Below are positions 7,914-15,879 of a stretch of 34,874 nt of DNA, in pieces. Every line of letters starts with the position of its first letter. Positions within the stretch are counted from its first letter, which is position 1. Position numbers and translations under genes: made by a program. This DNA comes from an uncultured Clostridia bacterium (GTDB lineage: Bacteria; Bacillota; Clostridia; Oscillospirales; Ruminococcaceae). The stretch is taken from the NCBI GenBank assembly GCA_947628655.1, contig CANRAS010000022.1:1-34874 (forward strand), read 5' to 3'. The notes under the pieces were generated by a model, which saw only the letters and a list, made by a program, of their open reading frames with translations, ran no database searches and was not told the DNA's origin.

Positions 7914-8354
7914 ATTAATCACCGTCCAAATTAAAATTAAACGTTTTAACTAAAAGACAATCTTTCCGCGCGGAGTAAGCGCGGGAAAAGGGCAGTTTTT
8001 TTTACCTAGGCAATCAACGCGTTGACCACAGGGCAACCTAGCCCGCGTTTTGCGCGGAGCGCAAAACAACGGCGCGTAAGCGCCGTTAATTCGCCGTCAG
8101 GCGAATTGCGGGCGGTCGGGCAACAGGCGCGTACACGGTCAGCGCAGGCGCGTTAATACGCCGTGTTCTAAGGGATTGTGCGGTATGTCGCGGGGCGTTT
8201 GAGTTTAGCCACCCAAACGCACGATAACGCGAACGACCTCGCGCCTTAAAGACAATCTAATCCGTCCGCCGTAGGCGGACACAATTGCTATGCACTCAGA
8301 ACTGTGCACTATAAACTGCGAAACGCGCTCTTCCTTATAGCTAGTTTCTAATAA
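7914..8354. repeat. Repeat-filled gap upstream of the cellulase gene
   Basis: AAAAGACAATCT (about 7953-7964) is followed by a GCGCG-rich tip, a CTAGGCAATCAACGCGTTGACC module (about 8006-8030), the cloverleaf (8041-8113), its linker and AAAGACAATCT (about 8246-8256). A TCCGCC/GGCGGA tip hairpin to about 8281 and an ACTATAAACTGCG string end the block. No gene and no convincing promoter for the cellulase were seen. Confidence 0.7.
8041..8113 (+). repeat. Cloverleaf repeat, copy B
   Basis: GCCCGC (8041-8046) pairs with GCGGGC (8108-8113) around three hairpins: GTTTTGCGC/GCGCAAAAC, AACGGCGC/GCGCCGTT with loop GTAA, and AATTCGCC/GGCGAATT with loop GTCA. Confidence 0.85.
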
Positions 8355-8700
8355 CTATTTAATTACACAATTTCTCCCCGACTGTTTCGCCTTGTACAGT
8401 TTTTCATCGGCAGCTTTAATATTATCCTCAGCGGATAACGAAAAATCTATCTCCGTACACCCGAAACTCATCGTCATTTTAATCTCCGTACCCTCAAAAA
8501 CGCAGACGGAGTTCATAATGCGCTGACGGATTTTTTCCGCAGCCGCCGCGTCGGAAAGCGCCGAGTTTGGTTATCAGCCTGAAAATCTCGAAGTGGTTAT
8601 CCTTTGCCGAACTCTCGGTAGTACACATCTCCTGATATAGCTTGTGCGTAATGTCAAGTATGTTGTCAAGCATTTGCACTTTGTGTTCGTTGGTTTCCAT
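8355..8700 (-). pseudogene. Remnant of a diguanylate cyclase (GGDEF) gene
   Basis: Two pieces of a GGDEF protein are joined out of frame. The 5' piece starts at ATG 8700 with GGAG 6 bases upstream (METNEHKVQMLDNILDITHK...) and runs on in a wrong frame after about residue 47. The 3' piece, in another frame and ending at stop 8355-8357, reads LSDAAAAEKIRQRIM, then KMTMSFGCTEID and AADEKLYKAKQSGRNCVI. That is the unmistakable C-terminal third of a GGDEF domain. The catalytic core, including the GGDEF motif itself, is missing, so an internal deletion plus frameshift has inactivated the gene. The neighbouring gene to the right (9293-10693) is an EAL protein, and repeats flank the remnant on both sides. 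Confidence 0.82.
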
Positions 8701-8814
8701 AATTGTCTCCTAGTTACATTATATTATTATCATAACATAAATTGGAAAGTAAATCAAGGGGGTTTTTACAATTTATAGTTAATAGTTAAGAGTGCATAGT
8801 ATGAATAAAGTCGC

Positions 8815-9142
8815 CCGCTCTCGCGGGCGATTAGATTGTCCTTCTAGTAGCTAGAGATTAGAGGCTAGTAGCTAGTTTAGGTGTCCGCCTACGGCGGACG
8901 GATTAGATTGTCCTTGGGTCGGAACGCCCTGACAACGTGGTGAGGTCTGGCGTTGCTCAATTCAAGCGCCCCGCGCTCTTATCCTGCGTTAGCCTGCCGT
9001 TCCGCGTATTAACGCGCCTGCGCCGCCATATACGTGCCTTTGCCCGTACGCCCGCAATTCGCCTGCGGCGAATTAACGGCGCTGTCGCGCCGTTGTTTTG
9101 CGCTCCGCGCAAAACGCGGGCTGCATAACACAACGCCCCGCC
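8815..9142. repeat. 328-bp perfect repeat, copy 1
   Basis: It is base-for-base identical to 17953-18280 by direct reading, in the same orientation, with an offset of 9138 bp. It includes a CGCTCTCGCGGGCG hairpin, AGATTGTCCTTCTAGTAGC, the left terminal repeat of the element (from 8881), the linker and the reverse-oriented cloverleaf (9050-9121). Similarity continues past a single A/G difference at 9143 to about 9152, then stops, so this copy lacks the right terminal repeat. Confidence 0.93.
9050..9121 (-). repeat. Cloverleaf repeat, copy C
   Basis: GCCCGC (9050-9055) pairs with GCGGGC (9116-9121). The enclosed hairpins, read on the plus strand, are AATTCGCC/GGCGAATT, AACGGCGC/GCGCCGTT and GTTTTGCGC/GCGCAAAAC. 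It lies inside the 328-bp duplicated block. Confidence 0.85.
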
Positions 9143-9292
9143 AACGGCGGGGAAAATGCTTATATTTTTGCCGTTCCCGCCAACGGCTGGGAACGGCATA
9201 TTACTATTCGCTTTACATTGTAAACTATAAACTGTTAACGGCGGGGCGGGGGATTAACTAATAACTAAAAACCATTCTCTGTAAACTATCTA

Positions 9293-10693
9293 TCAGCATG
9301 CTGAATTTTCTGCGTGGTCATCGACTTCGGCTCTGAGCATTTCTTCGATTTCATCGGCGGTGCGGGGTTTGCTGTAGTAGTAGCCTTGCGCCAGATCGCA
9401 CCCTAAGTCGGTCAGCAGCTTGCTCTGCTCGTCGGTTTCTACGCCCTCTGCCAGGACTACCATTTTCATTGCCTTGCACATCGCGACTATCGCGCTTGTT
9501 ATCCTGCGGGAAGTGTCGTTGTCGTTTACGTCACATACAAGACTTCTGTCGATTTTCAGCACGTCAAACGGTATAGCCTTCAGCGACGCGAGCGACGAAT
9601 ACCCCGTCCCGAAATCGTCCATTGAAATAGATACGCCGAGCGCGTGAACCTTGTTCAGCACGTTTACCGTGTGTTCAACGTCCGTCATCGCCATAGTTTC
9701 GGTCACTTCTATTTCAAGGCATTGCGGGTCAAGTTTCGTTTCATCAAGCGCCTTGACGATGGTCGCGTAGATGTCCGTCTTTACAAACTGCGCCTGCGAC
9801 ATATTCACGGAAATTTTAACGGGCGGCAAGCCTTTGTCCTGCCAAATCTTTCCTTGACGGCAAGCCGTGAACAGCCCCCATTCGTCTATCTTAGTGATTA
9901 TTCCGAACTGCTCCGCAAGCGGGATAAAATCGCACGGCGGGACAAGTCCCTTTATCGGGTGGTGCCAGCGGATAAGCGCCTCTACGCCGATTATTTTTCC
10001 AGTCTTAAATTCGACCTTTGGCTGGTAGTAAAGTTCAAACTGTCCGTTGTCGAGCGCGTTCAGCATTTCCGTGCGCATTATCTCGTTTTCGACCATACGC
10101 TGTTCCATATCTCCCGAAAACTCCGAAACGCGCTGATCATCGGCGTGCGTTAAAAGGCACAAATTCGCCTTGTTGAACAGCGTGTAGATGTCATCTTGAC
10201 CGTCGAAAATGCATACGCCCGCGTAATAATTCACCTGATCGCGAACAGACGCGTTTGCGATGTACTGCGGAAATGTTTCGGCGAACTGTTCCGCGAGTTC
10301 CTCGGAGGTACGCCCGCGCAGTCTTGTGAGAAACGCGAAGTCGTCCGTGTCAACTCTGCCGATAACATCGCCCTTTCCCGCGAGTGAACGCAGCGTTTTC
10401 GCGAACGCGCACACCACATCATCGCCGTCGGCAGTACCGTAAAGCGTGTTGATAAGCCGAAGTTTGTCAACGTCGAACACGACAAGCGCGACTTCGCCGT
10501 GCTTGCTTTTGTCGAGTTTGTCAAGCGCCGACTGCCCTTGCATGAAAAAGCTGGCGCGGTTCAAAAGCCCCGTCATTTCATCGAAATTTATGCGTACACG
10601 TTTTCCCGACATATATGCGTATTTTAACATCAAAATCAACGCGAAAATGCAAACCACCAAAAACGCGTTTACTATTATTAATGCGATTTCCAA
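9293..10693 (-). CDS. c-di-GMP phosphodiesterase with degenerate GGDEF and intact EAL domain
   Basis: This 466-residue protein has one N-terminal membrane segment (about 4-24), a GGDEF-fold domain (about 35-190) and an EAL domain (about 210-455). The GGDEF active-site loop reads RVDTDDF (113-119) in place of R-x-GGDEF, so cyclase activity is unlikely, although the domain may still bind GTP. The EAL domain keeps its metal and catalytic residues: VEALIRW (Glu238), SVNMS, EVTET, MDDFGTG, LKID, AEGVE and QGYYYSKP. It should hydrolyse c-di-GMP to pGpG at the membrane. The start is a TTG at 10693 with AAAGGGG about 9 bases upstream; no ATG fits as well. A promoter with 17-bp spacing lies at 10750-10778. 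A wrecked cyclase gene lies just downstream. Confidence 0.92.
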   Translation of the reverse strand: MEIALIIVNAFLVVCIFALILMLKYAYMSGKRVRINFDEMTGLLNRASFFMQGQSALDKLDKSKHGEVALVVFDVDKLRLINTLYGTADGDDVVCAFAKTLRSLAGKGDVIGRVDTDDFAFLTRLRGRTSEELAEQFAETFPQYIANASVRDQVNYYAGVCIFDGQDDIYTLFNKANLCLLTHADDQRVSEFSGDMEQRMVENEIMRTEMLNALDNGQFELYYQPKVEFKTGKIIGVEALIRWHHPIKGLVPPCDFIPLAEQFGIITKIDEWGLFTACRQGKIWQDKGLPPVKISVNMSQAQFVKTDIYATIVKALDETKLDPQCLEIEVTETMAMTDVEHTVNVLNKVHALGVSISMDDFGTGYSSLASLKAIPFDVLKIDRSLVCDVNDNDTSRRITSAIVAMCKAMKMVVLAEGVETDEQSKLLTDLGCDLAQGYYYSKPRTADEIEEMLRAEVDDHAENSAC

Positions 10694-10749
10694 ATTAAAA
10701 GACCCCTTTCAGGACCTTCCCCAATTTATTTTCTGTCTATCTAAATAAA

Positions 10750-10778
10750 AGTATATCACAATTCCGACAAAATTTCAA
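10750..10778 (-). promoter_or_regulatory. Promoter of the EAL gene
   Basis: On the minus strand TTGAAA (10778-10773) and TATACT (10755-10750) are 17 bp apart, about 57 bp upstream of the TTG start. Confidence 0.65.
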
Positions 10779-10996
10779 CACATTTTTGCTCGATTTTATC
10801 TATTTAGCATAATTTTGGCGGTTTTGCTATATTCTCTTGTGCAAAAGCGGGTATTGTGTTATATAATTTTAGGCATAATGCACAAAATTCCGCTTTGCGT
10901 TTTATGGAAAGTAAACGATTACATAGAGAGGTAGCGGTTAGAAGTAAGAGATAAGAGGTAAGGGGTAAGAGAGAGTAGTTAGAGAATAGCGCGGGT

Positions 10997-11047
10997 AGTA
11001 GCTAGAGAATAGTTATTAGTAGCTAGAGAATAGTTATTAGTAGCTAG
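10997..11047. repeat. 21-bp tandem repeat
   Basis: Two perfect copies (10997-11017, 11018-11038) of AGTAGCTAGAGAATAGTTAT plus T are followed by nine bases of a third. The unit is the same CTAGAGAATAG string seen singly in many other gaps of the window. Confidence 0.85.
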
Positions 11048-11153
11048 TTTATGTGTCCCCCTACGGGGGACAATAAAGATTGTCTTAGGGTCAAGACGTT
11101 GATTGTCTTGGGAAACCAACGCCCCGCCGTCGGCGGGGCGCTGCGGTAGTGCA

Positions 11154-11226
11154 GCCCGCGTTTTGCGCAGCGCGCAAAACAACGGCGCGACAGCGCCGTT
11201 AATTCGCCGATAGGCGAATTGCGGGC
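11154..11226 (+). repeat. Cloverleaf repeat, copy D
   Basis: GCCCGC (11154-11159) pairs with GCGGGC (11221-11226). The enclosed hairpins are GTTTTGCGC/GCGCAAAAC with loop AGC, AACGGCGC/GCGCCGTT with loop GACA, and AATTCGCC/GGCGAATT with loop GATA. The first and third loops differ from other copies while the stems are unchanged. Confidence 0.85.
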
Positions 11227-11468
11227 GTACGGGCAAAGGCGCGTACACGGTCGGCGCAGGCGCGTTAATACGCGGGGCGGTAAGCTAACGCTTGATAAGG
11301 GAATGGGTCGCTTGAATTGAGCAACGCCAAACGTCCCGCCGACGGCGGGGCGTAATGACCCGCAGGTCTTACCTCTTACCTCTAACATCTTACTTCTTTG
11401 CGAAAACGCTGTGACCCAATAACTAACTACTAACAACTATTCTCTAGCTACTGCGCCCCCGCGCTCTC

Positions 11469-13049
11469 TTACCGCTTAAACCTCTCCATAATATGCAACG
11501 CTGTCTTAATTCCATCAACCGCCGCGCTCATAATCCCGCCCGCGTAACCTGCGCCCTCTCCGCACGGGTAGAGGTTCGCGACGGACAGCGCCTCGCCGTT
11601 TGCTCCGCGCGGTATGCGAACAGGGGAGGAGGTTCTGCTTTCAACGGCGGTGAGTACGCTGTCGCTGTCCGCAAAGCCGTGTATCCTGCGGTCAAACTGC
11701 CGTATTCCCTTGCAAAGCAAATCCGCGATATAAGGCGGGAAAAGTTCCCTGAAATCACACGGCGAAACGCCCAGCGGGTACGTCGGAACTACCCGTCCGA
11801 GCGTGAACGCATTAGAGCCTGCGATAAATTCGCGCGTAAGCATTGCGGGCGCAGTACCGCTTTTCCCGCCGAGCGCGAACGCCTTTTCTTCGAGGGCGCG
11901 TATAAATTCCACACCCGAAAGCGGGGTTACTCCGAAATCTTCGGGGGAAACAGATACCAAGACCGCGCTGTTCGCGTTTTTTCCCGCGCGGTCAAAGTAA
12001 CTCATACCGTTTGTGACAACCGTGCCGTTCGCGCTCGCGGACGCGGTTACATAACCTCCCGGACACATACAGAACGTGTAAACGCCGCGCCCGTTCTCGC
12101 GGTAGGACAGCGCATATTCGGCGGGCGGGAGCGCTTTGTGACCCGCAAATTTCCCATAGAGCGCCCTGTCAATGTCCGCCTGAAGATGTTCTATCCTAGC
12201 GCCGACTGAAAACGCTTTCGGCACGAGTTCAACGCCGTTTTTCATCAGCATTTCAAACGTATCGTGCGCCGAATGTCCTATGCAAAGCGCGAGCGCACCG
12301 CACGGAATTTCCGCTCCGCGCACTTTAACGGCGCGGATTTTCCCGTTTTGAATGTGAATATCCTCGGCGCGTGACAAAAACCGCACCTCGCCGCCGAGTT
12401 CTATTATACGTTCGCGCAGATTTTTAACAACGCCGCGCAGTTTATCCGTGCCGATATGCGGTTTTGCGTTTGTCAGAATATCATCGGGCGCGCCAAATTC
12501 GCACAGCTTTTCAAGAACGCGTTCGCATAACGGGTCGTTAATGCGCGTCGTGAGTTTGCCGTCGGAGAACGTTCCCGCTCCGCCCTCGCCGAACTGCACG
12601 TTCGTTTCGGTATCGAGTATTCCGCGCGTTTGGTACTGTTCAACAACGGCAATTCGCTCGTCCATTTCCGCGCCGCGCTCAAGTACAATAGGCTTGTAGC
12701 CGAACTCGCACAACGTCAGCGCGCAGAACATTCCCGCAGGACCGAACCCCGCGACGATGATTTCGCCGTCAAGCGGTTCGGTTCCAAATTCCACGGTAAG
12801 CGGAGTTTTATCGACAAAGCGAACGCTGACCTGTTTTTCGGCAAGCGTGCGTTCCTTTTCGGGGTTTTCGAGTTCAAAATACACGGAGTTTACAAAGCAA
12901 ATCCCGTGCCGAGCGTCCACCGACGAGCGGTAAAGTTTCGCAGTTTTGATTTCGTTTTTTGAAAGCCCCAGCGCCCGCCGAGCGATTGAAACGGCGGCGG
13001 TTTTAGGCTCGTCGAGAGTTGTTTTGATTTGAGATACGATAATCGGCAT
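11469..13049 (-). CDS. FAD-dependent dehydrogenase/oxidoreductase (COG2509-like)
   Basis: This 526-residue flavoprotein starts with an N-terminal domain of about 90 residues (IARRALGLSKNEI..., with AKLYRSSVDARHG). A Rossmann FAD-binding motif follows, IIVAGFGPAGMFCAL (about 97-111), with VLERG at its end. NVQFGEGGAGTFSDGKL (about 150-166) is diagnostic for this family of predicted FAD-dependent dehydrogenases. The C-terminus YPCGEGAGYAGGIMSAAVDGIK is the second FAD contact. The substrate and partner are unknown; the protein is cytosolic, with no signal or membrane segment. ATG 13049 is chosen over GTG 13058 because AAGGTGG sits 5 bases before it. It stands alone between two repeat-filled gaps and no promoter was recognised in them. 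Confidence 0.88.
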   Translation of the reverse strand: MPIIVSQIKTTLDEPKTAAVSIARRALGLSKNEIKTAKLYRSSVDARHGICFVNSVYFELENPEKERTLAEKQVSVRFVDKTPLTVEFGTEPLDGEIIVAGFGPAGMFCALTLCEFGYKPIVLERGAEMDERIAVVEQYQTRGILDTETNVQFGEGGAGTFSDGKLTTRINDPLCERVLEKLCEFGAPDDILTNAKPHIGTDKLRGVVKNLRERIIELGGEVRFLSRAEDIHIQNGKIRAVKVRGAEIPCGALALCIGHSAHDTFEMLMKNGVELVPKAFSVGARIEHLQADIDRALYGKFAGHKALPPAEYALSYRENGRGVYTFCMCPGGYVTASASANGTVVTNGMSYFDRAGKNANSAVLVSVSPEDFGVTPLSGVEFIRALEEKAFALGGKSGTAPAMLTREFIAGSNAFTLGRVVPTYPLGVSPCDFRELFPPYIADLLCKGIRQFDRRIHGFADSDSVLTAVESRTSSPVRIPRGANGEALSVANLYPCGEGAGYAGGIMSAAVDGIKTALHIMERFKR

Positions 13050-13562
13050 ACTATCCACCTTGAAAGCAAGCTACTAGTAGCTAGAGAATAGTTGTTAGTA
13101 GTTAGCGAGTAATCCGCAAGCGGATTACCCTATTGTGCGCGCTCCGCGCGCGGAAAGATTGTCTGCGGACTAATACGCCCCTGCATTGCGGTGCAGGGGT
13201 TGCTTTTGCCTAGACAATCAACGCTTGGACCTTAAGACAACCTAGCCCGCGTTTTGCGCGGAGCGCAAAACAACGGCGCGACAGCGCCGTTAATTCGCCG
13301 TAAGGCGAATTGCGGGCGGTCGGCAACAAGCAAGTACACGGTCGGAGCAGGCGCGTTGATACGTTGGACGGTGAACTAATGCGGGATAAGGGCAAGGGGC
13401 GCTTGAATTGAGCCACCTAAACCGCACAGTAAAGTGAACAACGCATTGACCCAAAGACAATCTAATATGTCCGCCGTAGGCGGACACATTATACTGTGCC
13501 AGCGTTTTCCGCAAAGCGGATAATGCGTGCACTCTTAACTATAAACTGCGAACCAAATACTA
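13050..13562. repeat. Repeat-filled gap between cdaR and the FAD oxidoreductase gene
   Basis: The modules in order are CTAGTAGCTAGAGAATAGTTG, a GTAATCCGC/GCGGATTAC hairpin (13109-13128), a GCGCG tip hairpin with AGATTGTCTGCGG, a CCCCTGCA/TGCAGGGG hairpin (about 13180-13200) and TAGACAATCAACGC. The cloverleaf (13245-13317), linker, ACCCAAAGACAATCT, a TCCGCC/GGCGGA tip hairpin (about 13469-13487) and the AACTATAAACTGCG string follow. Core AGATTGTCT/AGACAATCT motifs on both sides make this look like a complete element. No gene is seen. Confidence 0.75.
13245..13317 (+). repeat. Cloverleaf repeat, copy E
   Basis: GCCCGC (13245-13250) pairs with GCGGGC (13312-13317). The hairpins are GTTTTGCGC/GCGCAAAAC, AACGGCGC/GCGCCGTT (loop GACA) and AATTCGCC/GGCGAATT (loop GTAA). 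Confidence 0.85.
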
Positions 13563-14849
13563 TTATTCATCTTCAAGCAACGCCGCCGAAATAGTAAGTT
13601 TATAATGCCCGCTCACCCAGCAGTCCTGTTTTGCGCCTTTTATCTGCACCGTGGCATTAACGTCAAGCGAACCCTCGTGTATCTGAACGCCTAAGAGGTT
13701 CACGTTTGCGGTAATGTCCGACGGCGCTATGGACGCCAGACTTTCGGCAGGACCGATTACAGTCACGTCAAGCGACTGCGTTATCAAGTTTACGTCAAAG
13801 TTGTCGGGCTTGTTGGAGATTGTGATATTTTCGGACGGAATTGAGAACGTCTGTTTGTCGTAGCCCTCAAAGTCCCATTCGATACGCGCGTTCGATATTC
13901 CCGAAAGGTTTTTGTAGCCTTCGGGTATCGGTATCGGAATGTAAGATACAGTTTCCTGCGCGGTATCGGTCGCCGTGTTCAGCGTGATGTCGGCGAGGTC
14001 GATACTGCCTATCTCGAACGCCGAGATGTTGTTTATCGACTCGTCGGGCGCGGCAACGGTTATCGTTTCGGGCGTTATCTTGAACTTCAAGCTGTCCGAA
14101 TTGAAGTTCGTCGGCGCGTTTATTATCGTGAATTTAAGCGGGAGTTCCTTTTGCTTGAATATCGGGATATTCACCGTGACATTATCCGTTGACAGTGTGA
14201 AACCGTCCGTGATTTGCCCGTTCGCGCCGTAAACGAGAATTTCACTTCCCGTCTGTTTCGATTCGGAAATATTCCCGTGAAGTGTGCTTTTTGCCTCTAC
14301 TTTCGTAATCTTGTTGATTATTCCCGCAGGACCTTTGACCGTGATGTTCGCGGGGGAGGCGGTTATCGTGTCGAGATAGTATTCCGCGGGCAGGCTGATG
14401 TCAGCCGTACCGACTACGGGGAACTCCTTGGAAACAATCTCGTCGAGCGTTACCGAAAGCTGTTCGGGCTGGATCTGCGTAATCGACAAGTCGCGGTTGG
14501 ATTTTGACGTTACTTTAAGCGGGAGAGTGTACGTTCCCGCCGAACGCACCGACGAAAGGTCAACCTCCGCCGTGAAATCATCAGCGGATAAGTCGCTTAT
14601 ATCGTAGCGCTTTCCCTCTATTCTCGCGGTCACCTTGTCCATTATCTCGCTTGTTATCTGGAGATTATTCTGCGACATATATTCGGTAGGCTGAGCCGTG
14701 ATGTCAATTCCGCTTATGTTGTTGGAAATCGTGTCGAAAGTAAGCACGGAAATGACTATCCACAAGGAGCAGGCGATAATAAACGCGACTATAACGGTTT
14801 TGTAGTTCTTTTTAAATCCGCTTATGAAATTCAGCAAAATTGTTTTCAC
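13563..14849 (-). CDS. cdaR: YbbR-domain protein, CdaA regulator CdaR
   Basis: This 428-residue protein has a short cytoplasmic N-terminus, one membrane helix (about 18-37, TVIVAFIIACSLWIVISVLT) and an extracytoplasmic region of four YbbR-type beta domains. Repeats are recognisable by phrases such as QPEQLSVTLDEIVSKEFPV, SPANITVKGPAGIINKI, TPETITVAAP and SLDVTVIGPAESLASI. CdaR binds and modulates the membrane diadenylate cyclase CdaA. It follows cdaA with 12 bases between stop and start, so they form one operon; the B. subtilis order cdaA-cdaR-glmM is conserved for the first two. glmM is not downstream here: the next sequence is a repeat-filled gap and then an unrelated gene. Confidence 0.92.
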   Translation of the reverse strand: MKTILLNFISGFKKNYKTVIVAFIIACSLWIVISVLTFDTISNNISGIDITAQPTEYMSQNNLQITSEIMDKVTARIEGKRYDISDLSADDFTAEVDLSSVRSAGTYTLPLKVTSKSNRDLSITQIQPEQLSVTLDEIVSKEFPVVGTADISLPAEYYLDTITASPANITVKGPAGIINKITKVEAKSTLHGNISESKQTGSEILVYGANGQITDGFTLSTDNVTVNIPIFKQKELPLKFTIINAPTNFNSDSLKFKITPETITVAAPDESINNISAFEIGSIDLADITLNTATDTAQETVSYIPIPIPEGYKNLSGISNARIEWDFEGYDKQTFSIPSENITISNKPDNFDVNLITQSLDVTVIGPAESLASIAPSDITANVNLLGVQIHEGSLDVNATVQIKGAKQDCWVSGHYKLTISAALLEDE

Positions 14850-14861
14850 TTAGCACCCTCC

Positions 14862-15719
14862 TTACTTTGCGGCTTTGCGCTGTCGTTTCTTCTTGCTTAT
14901 GACTGCGCCGGGCATATACTTGCGAAGTATCGTGATAAGGCTTTCGCGCGTCTGTTCGCGGGAGAGCTGTCCGTCAAGCGCAACGGAAATCGTTCCCGTT
15001 TCTTCGGATACTACAATGACAAGCGCGTCGGAGTTTTCGCTCATACCGACCGCCGCCCTGTGGCGGGAACCGAGGTCGGTTGTGAGATACTGGTCTTTCT
15101 GCGTATTCGGCAGAAAGCACCCCGCCGCGTAGATACGAAAGTTTCTGATAATCACCGCGCCGTCGTGGAGCGGGGCTTTGTTATAGAAAATATTGCAGAA
15201 CAATTCGGGTTCACATTCGGCGTTAATTACGCTTGTCGTTTCTTTTTCGATAATTTCGCCGAGCCTTGTGTTGCGTTCGATAACGATAAGCGCGCCCGTC
15301 TTGCTGTCGTGCAGGCGAGAGCAAGCCTCGGCGATACCGAAGATAGCCTTGTCGCGGTCTGATGTGGTTTTATCGGACGTTACCGCGAGTGTAGTCACCT
15401 TAGCGCGTCCGACCTTTTCGAGTATTCGTCGAAGTTCGGGCTGGAACACGATAATAAGCGCGATTATTCCCGCCTGCATAAAGTTATCGAAGAAATACCC
15501 CATAACTTTCAAGTCGAACGACTTTACCACAATAAACACGATAAGCAGCAGCAAAATACCCTTGAGCAGCTGCATAGCGCGCGTTTCGCGCATTAGTTTT
15601 ATAAACGAGTATATCAAAAACGTGAGGAGCAGTATGTCCAGCACGTCAAATATCGTTATCGAACGGACAATACGCAGAAAATTCCCGAAAATGTCCTCGA
15701 TGTATTTAAATGCACCCAT
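14862..15719 (-). CDS. cdaA: Diadenylate cyclase CdaA
   Basis: This 285-residue enzyme makes c-di-AMP from two ATP. Three membrane helices occupy about 20-100, then the DisA_N-type cyclase domain follows. Catalytic motifs are PLHDGAVII (the DGA motif) and GSRHRAAVGMSE (the RHR motif), plus ALIVIERNTRLGEI earlier in the domain. Length and layout match CdaA (DacA), the housekeeping cyclase controlling potassium and osmolyte uptake and cell-wall homeostasis in Firmicutes. AAAGGAG lies 9 bases before the ATG. A repeat block (15735-15875) sits directly upstream, so the promoter is not obvious; it may lie within or be altered by the repeat. Confidence 0.95.
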   Translation of the reverse strand: MGAFKYIEDIFGNFLRIVRSITIFDVLDILLLTFLIYSFIKLMRETRAMQLLKGILLLLIVFIVVKSFDLKVMGYFFDNFMQAGIIALIIVFQPELRRILEKVGRAKVTTLAVTSDKTTSDRDKAIFGIAEACSRLHDSKTGALIVIERNTRLGEIIEKETTSVINAECEPELFCNIFYNKAPLHDGAVIIRNFRIYAAGCFLPNTQKDQYLTTDLGSRHRAAVGMSENSDALVIVVSEETGTISVALDGQLSREQTRESLITILRKYMPGAVISKKKRQRKAAK

Positions 15720-15734
15720 ATGGAACTGCTCCTT

Positions 15735-15879
15735 TCAGATGTAAGATATAAGATGTAAGAGGTAAGAGCGCATAACCGCGCAGTAGCTAGAGAATAGCCG
15801 AGTTATCCGCTAGAGATTAGTTTAGATGCGCCCTATCGGGCGCATATTAGATTGTCTGCGGACTAATACGCGCCTGCGC
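15735..15879. repeat. Repeat block between the toxin-antitoxin module and cdaA
   Basis: GTAAGATATAAGATGTAAGAGG strings, TAGCTAGAGAATAG, a TTATCCGC half-module, a GCGCCC/GGGCGC tip hairpin (about 15826-15842) and AGATTGTCTGCGGACTAATACGC are present. The last string also occurs at about 13157. Confidence 0.7.

Larger units (their letters stand above)
8701..9292. repeat. Repeat-filled gap between the GGDEF remnant and the EAL gene
   Basis: After about 80 AT-rich bases an ACAATTTATAGTTAATAG string begins, followed by the 328-bp block 8815-9142 that is identical to 17953-18280. Two further GC hairpins (about 9136-9152 and 9173-9195) and an AACTATAAACTGTTAACG string complete the gap. The open frames here are on repeat DNA and are not considered genes. 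Confidence 0.75.
10694..11468. repeat. Gap upstream of the EAL gene: promoters, then repeats
   Basis: The left part (10694-10930) is AT-rich and holds the EAL promoter plus an apparently orphan rightward promoter at about 10837-10867. From about 10935 it becomes repeats: GTAAGAGATAAGAGG strings, the 21-bp tandem repeat (10997-11047), a GTCCCCC/GGGGGAC tip hairpin with AGATTGTCTTAGGGTC, a CGCCCCGCC hairpin and the cloverleaf (11154-11226). A linker, a further GC hairpin at about 11335-11350 and TTACCTCTTACCTC strings follow. No gene is seen. Confidence 0.7.

Noticed and set aside
8937-9128. 63-residue open frame, identical at 18075-18266, with similar frames in the other cloverleaf repeats
   Set aside because: The frame lies across the linker and cloverleaf of the repeat, and several other frames through the same DNA are also open. 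Similarity between copies follows from DNA identity, there is no ribosome site, and the covarying stems argue for structure, not coding.
10936-11050. CRISPR array, prompted by regularly spaced similar strings
   Set aside because: The units are contiguous 21-bp tandem repeats and degenerate strings without unique spacers, and no cas genes are present.
11493-12209. 238-residue open frame antisense to the FAD oxidoreductase
   Set aside because: It is Arg-rich shadow coding from GC-biased codons of the real gene; no motif or ribosome site was seen.
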